This document shows, in pieces, positions 62,350-64,000 of a stretch of DNA of 64,000 nt; within the stretch, counting starts at the first letter, position 1; every line of letters begins with the position of its first letter. The notes beneath the pieces were generated by a model. It did not search any database and had not been told where the DNA came from. It worked only from the letters and a program-made list of their open reading frames with translations. The stretch spans positions 62,001 through 126,000 of the forward strand of contig NZ_CP195793.1 in the NCBI RefSeq assembly GCF_051466335.1, read 5' to 3'. Both the position numbers and the translations under genes were made by a program. The stretch is from Planctomicrobium sp051466335. Its GTDB lineage: Bacteria > Planctomycetota > Planctomycetia > Planctomycetales > Planctomycetaceae.

Positions 62350-62578
62350 GACGAACCTTCCTGCCGGACCGGTGCCAGCGAATCGTTCTACCTGTCTGCC
62401 ATGGTCAGCGGGATGTGTCAACCTGCGAGTGGCATGACAGGCCCGTTCCCCCTCGTCTTTCGGTGCTTGCGCCACAATTCTGGCAGCAGTATCGTGATCA
62501 CATGAATTTCCGGACGGAGAACGGACAGCCACAAGAGGTCGGTGATTTCGCAATGGTCACCCGCAGGCGAAGCTGACG
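62350..62578. promoter_or_regulatory. Divergent promoter region, fibre/helicase set B
   Basis: 229 nt between divergent starts. It shares CCTGCCGGA, CTGTCTGCCAT and TGTCAACC, in order, with the corresponding gap at 24632-24868, against an otherwise diverged background. Confidence 0.5.
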
Positions 62579-64000
62579 ATGGGGGCTCGCAAGAATAAGT
62601 GGTGGGGCCAGCAGTCGCTGTTTTCGCTGTTCGGAGCGGCGGCAGAGCCGGAAGCTGTTTCAAAGCCACCTTCGAAAGCCAATCGATCAACTTCCGAACC
62701 GTCCAATCCGGCACCTTCCGAACCAGGCACCCATTCCGGGAAGAACAAACAGCTGCGGCTGGATTTCAAAGCCAGTGCTGCCGCCAACCAGAACTCTGCT
62801 TCAAAACAGAGATCACAAAGCAACGGCTCAGTTCCGAAACCTCACACTCCAGTTGCCAAACCACCTCAGCAGCAGAAGCGGCTGTTCGACCTGTTTTTCA
62901 AGCCGCTCGCCGGTCCGAAGCCAAACAACCTGGATCAGGAGATCGTATCCGAGAATGTCACTGCTGTTCCCGATCCGGTGACAGAACCCCCAGCACCTTC
63001 AGTCCATTGGAACCGGACAGCGTCACCCCGATCAGCAGAGACCCCACAGCCGGGCCCAGTCAGTCTGCCTCATTTCCCGACGACCTTCACCGGTGAGAAA
63101 GCGAAGGCCCATGAACTCATCGCTGCCATCCGGACGCTGAAAGCGATTGAAGCCGAACAGCGACCAGCCACAGCGGAAGAGCGTCAGACGCTCTCGAAAT
63201 TCGCGGGATTCGGCGCGTTGGCGCTCTCCATCTTCCCCAACCCGGCCACCGGCCAATACAAACAACCCAGCTGGCAGAAGCTGGGTGAAGAACTGCAATC
63301 GCTGCTCACGCCCGAAGAATACGACAGCGCCAAACGAACGACATTTAACGCGTTCTATACCTCTCCGGTGGTGATTCAGGCCATGCACCTGGCTCTGGCC
63401 CGCATGGGCATCCCCGAGACCGCGACCCTTCTCGAACCGGGGTGCGGCACCGGACGATTTCTGGGCTATGGCCGTCCGGATCAGTATTTTATCGGGATCG
63501 AGCTGGATTCCATTTCCGGGCGCATTGCCCAGGCGATCCATCCCCAACACGACATCCGGATCGAATCGTTTCGTGATACCCGCCTGCCGGAAGACCACAT
63601 CGATGCGGTCATCGGAAACGTTCCGTTCTCCGATCTGAAGCTGGATCATCACGGGCAAAAATTCTCGCTGCACGATTACTTCTTTGCCAAATCGGTCGAT
63701 CTGCTCAGACCCGTCGGCGTGCTGGCCCTGGTGACGTCGCACTACACGCTCGACAAACAGAACGCCGCGATCCGGGAGTATCTGGCGGAGAGAGCGGACT
63801 TCGTGGGTGCGATCCGGTTGCCGTCCGATACGTTCCGGCGGGATGGGACAGCGGTGGTCACGGATATCCTGTTCCTCCGCAAACGGCCAGCAGGAGAGTC
63901 CGTCCATCACATTGATCCCGACTGGCTCGGCGTGTCTCCCCTGTCGATTGAAGGAGCCGACATCTCCATCAACAGGTATTTCCACAATCATCCGGAGATG
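62579..64000 (+). CDS. Giant DarB-like methyltransferase-helicase, copy B (partial, 474 codons visible)
   Basis: Open from ATG 62579 to the window end with no stop. It begins MGARKNKWWGQQSLFSLFGA like copy A (MASRKGTWWGHPTLFSLFGA), then a Pro/Ser-rich linker, KNKQLRLDF and QQQKRLFDLFFKPL. The methyltransferase domain is complete through motif I TLLEPGCGTGRFLGYG and motif IV VIGNVPFSDLKLDHH. The helicase half lies beyond the window. About 80-85% identical to copy A over the methylase domain by eye, less in the linker. The repeated N-terminal (K)xWWGxxxLFSLFGAAAEPE signature suggests a conserved targeting or docking segment. Confidence 0.88.
   Translation, partial: MGARKNKWWGQQSLFSLFGAAAEPEAVSKPPSKANRSTSEPSNPAPSEPGTHSGKNKQLRLDFKASAAANQNSASKQRSQSNGSVPKPHTPVAKPPQQQKRLFDLFFKPLAGPKPNNLDQEIVSENVTAVPDPVTEPPAPSVHWNRTASPRSAETPQPGPVSLPHFPTTFTGEKAKAHELIAAIRTLKAIEAEQRPATAEERQTLSKFAGFGALALSIFPNPATGQYKQPSWQKLGEELQSLLTPEEYDSAKRTTFNAFYTSPVVIQAMHLALARMGIPETATLLEPGCGTGRFLGYGRPDQYFIGIELDSISGRIAQAIHPQHDIRIESFRDTRLPEDHIDAVIGNVPFSDLKLDHHGQKFSLHDYFFAKSVDLLRPVGVLALVTSHYTLDKQNAAIREYLAERADFVGAIRLPSDTFRRDGTAVVTDILFLRKRPAGESVHHIDPDWLGVSPLSIEGADISINRYFHNHPEM

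Overview
The window reads as part of a large plasmid (or plasmid-derived element) from a Planctomycetota bacterium. This is inferred from the mix of small plasmid families, the planctomycete-like IS and heavy-metal genes, and a mid-50s %GC by eye. There is no rRNA, tRNA or housekeeping gene. The best evidence for a plasmid is two replication initiators (9.2-10.3 kb with six iterons just upstream; 57.6-58.5 kb), two ParA/ribbon-helix-helix partition pairs (18.7-19.6 and 58.5-59.4 kb) and two unrelated relaxases (a MobC/MobA pair at 7.0-9.2 kb and a MobF TraI-type relaxase-helicase at 15.1-18.0 kb). Two complete maintenance sets in 64 kb suggest a cointegrate.

Layout. 0-6.6 kb: a lone PIN-like gene, then a run of small plasmid genes (2.0-5.8 kb) sharing an almost identical Shine-Dalgarno, headed by a long inverted repeat that could hide the first ribosome site. 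6.7-11.7 kb: a candidate oriT, mobC-mobA, rep with iterons, and a DUF3991/TOPRIM primase-like gene. 11.8-14.6 kb: toxin-antitoxin cluster (VapBC, orphan TacA-like antitoxin, ParDE) with a frameshifted gene and an 18-bp palindrome. 14.7-19.6 kb: TraI relaxase, a structured intergenic region, ParA and its RHH partner. 19.8-30.3 kb: a 1515-aa exported fibre with YadA-like head repeats and a C-terminal S74 self-cleaving chaperone domain, a small membrane protein, and a divergent 1807-aa DarB-like methyltransferase-helicase.

30.3-41.9 kb is metal cargo: an ars operon (arsR, MIP channel, DUF6428, arsC) with no arsenite pump, a dnaE2 relic, and a Czc-type set (Cys-rich exported protein, CzcB, CzcA, lipoprotein, Zn/Cd P-type ATPase), then an IS3-type relic. 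42.0-50.6 kb is a defence island on the minus strand: a Hachiman system (HamA/HamB) preceded by AbiJ-NTD4-like and DUF2513 genes, then an overlapping three-gene cassette (unknown protein, RelA/SpoT-like synthetase, degenerate NUDIX protein), a truncated HsdR, and a Phd/VapC pair. 50.7-51.4 kb is an inverted second copy of the 5-kb two-gene module. 51.5-54.6 kb holds a DDE transposase and an IS110 transposase, followed by an Rhs toxin tip with a probable immunity gene and a transglutaminase-like gene.

57.6-64 kb repeats the order RHH-ParA-fibre-helicase of the first half in the same orientation. The second fibre is broken by one extra base in a homopolymer, and the second helicase runs off the window end (474 codons visible). 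The conserved, duplicated pairing of partition genes, exported S74 fibre and giant methyltransferase-helicase, and the RelA/SpoT-NUDIX cassette, are the two best candidates for undescribed systems.
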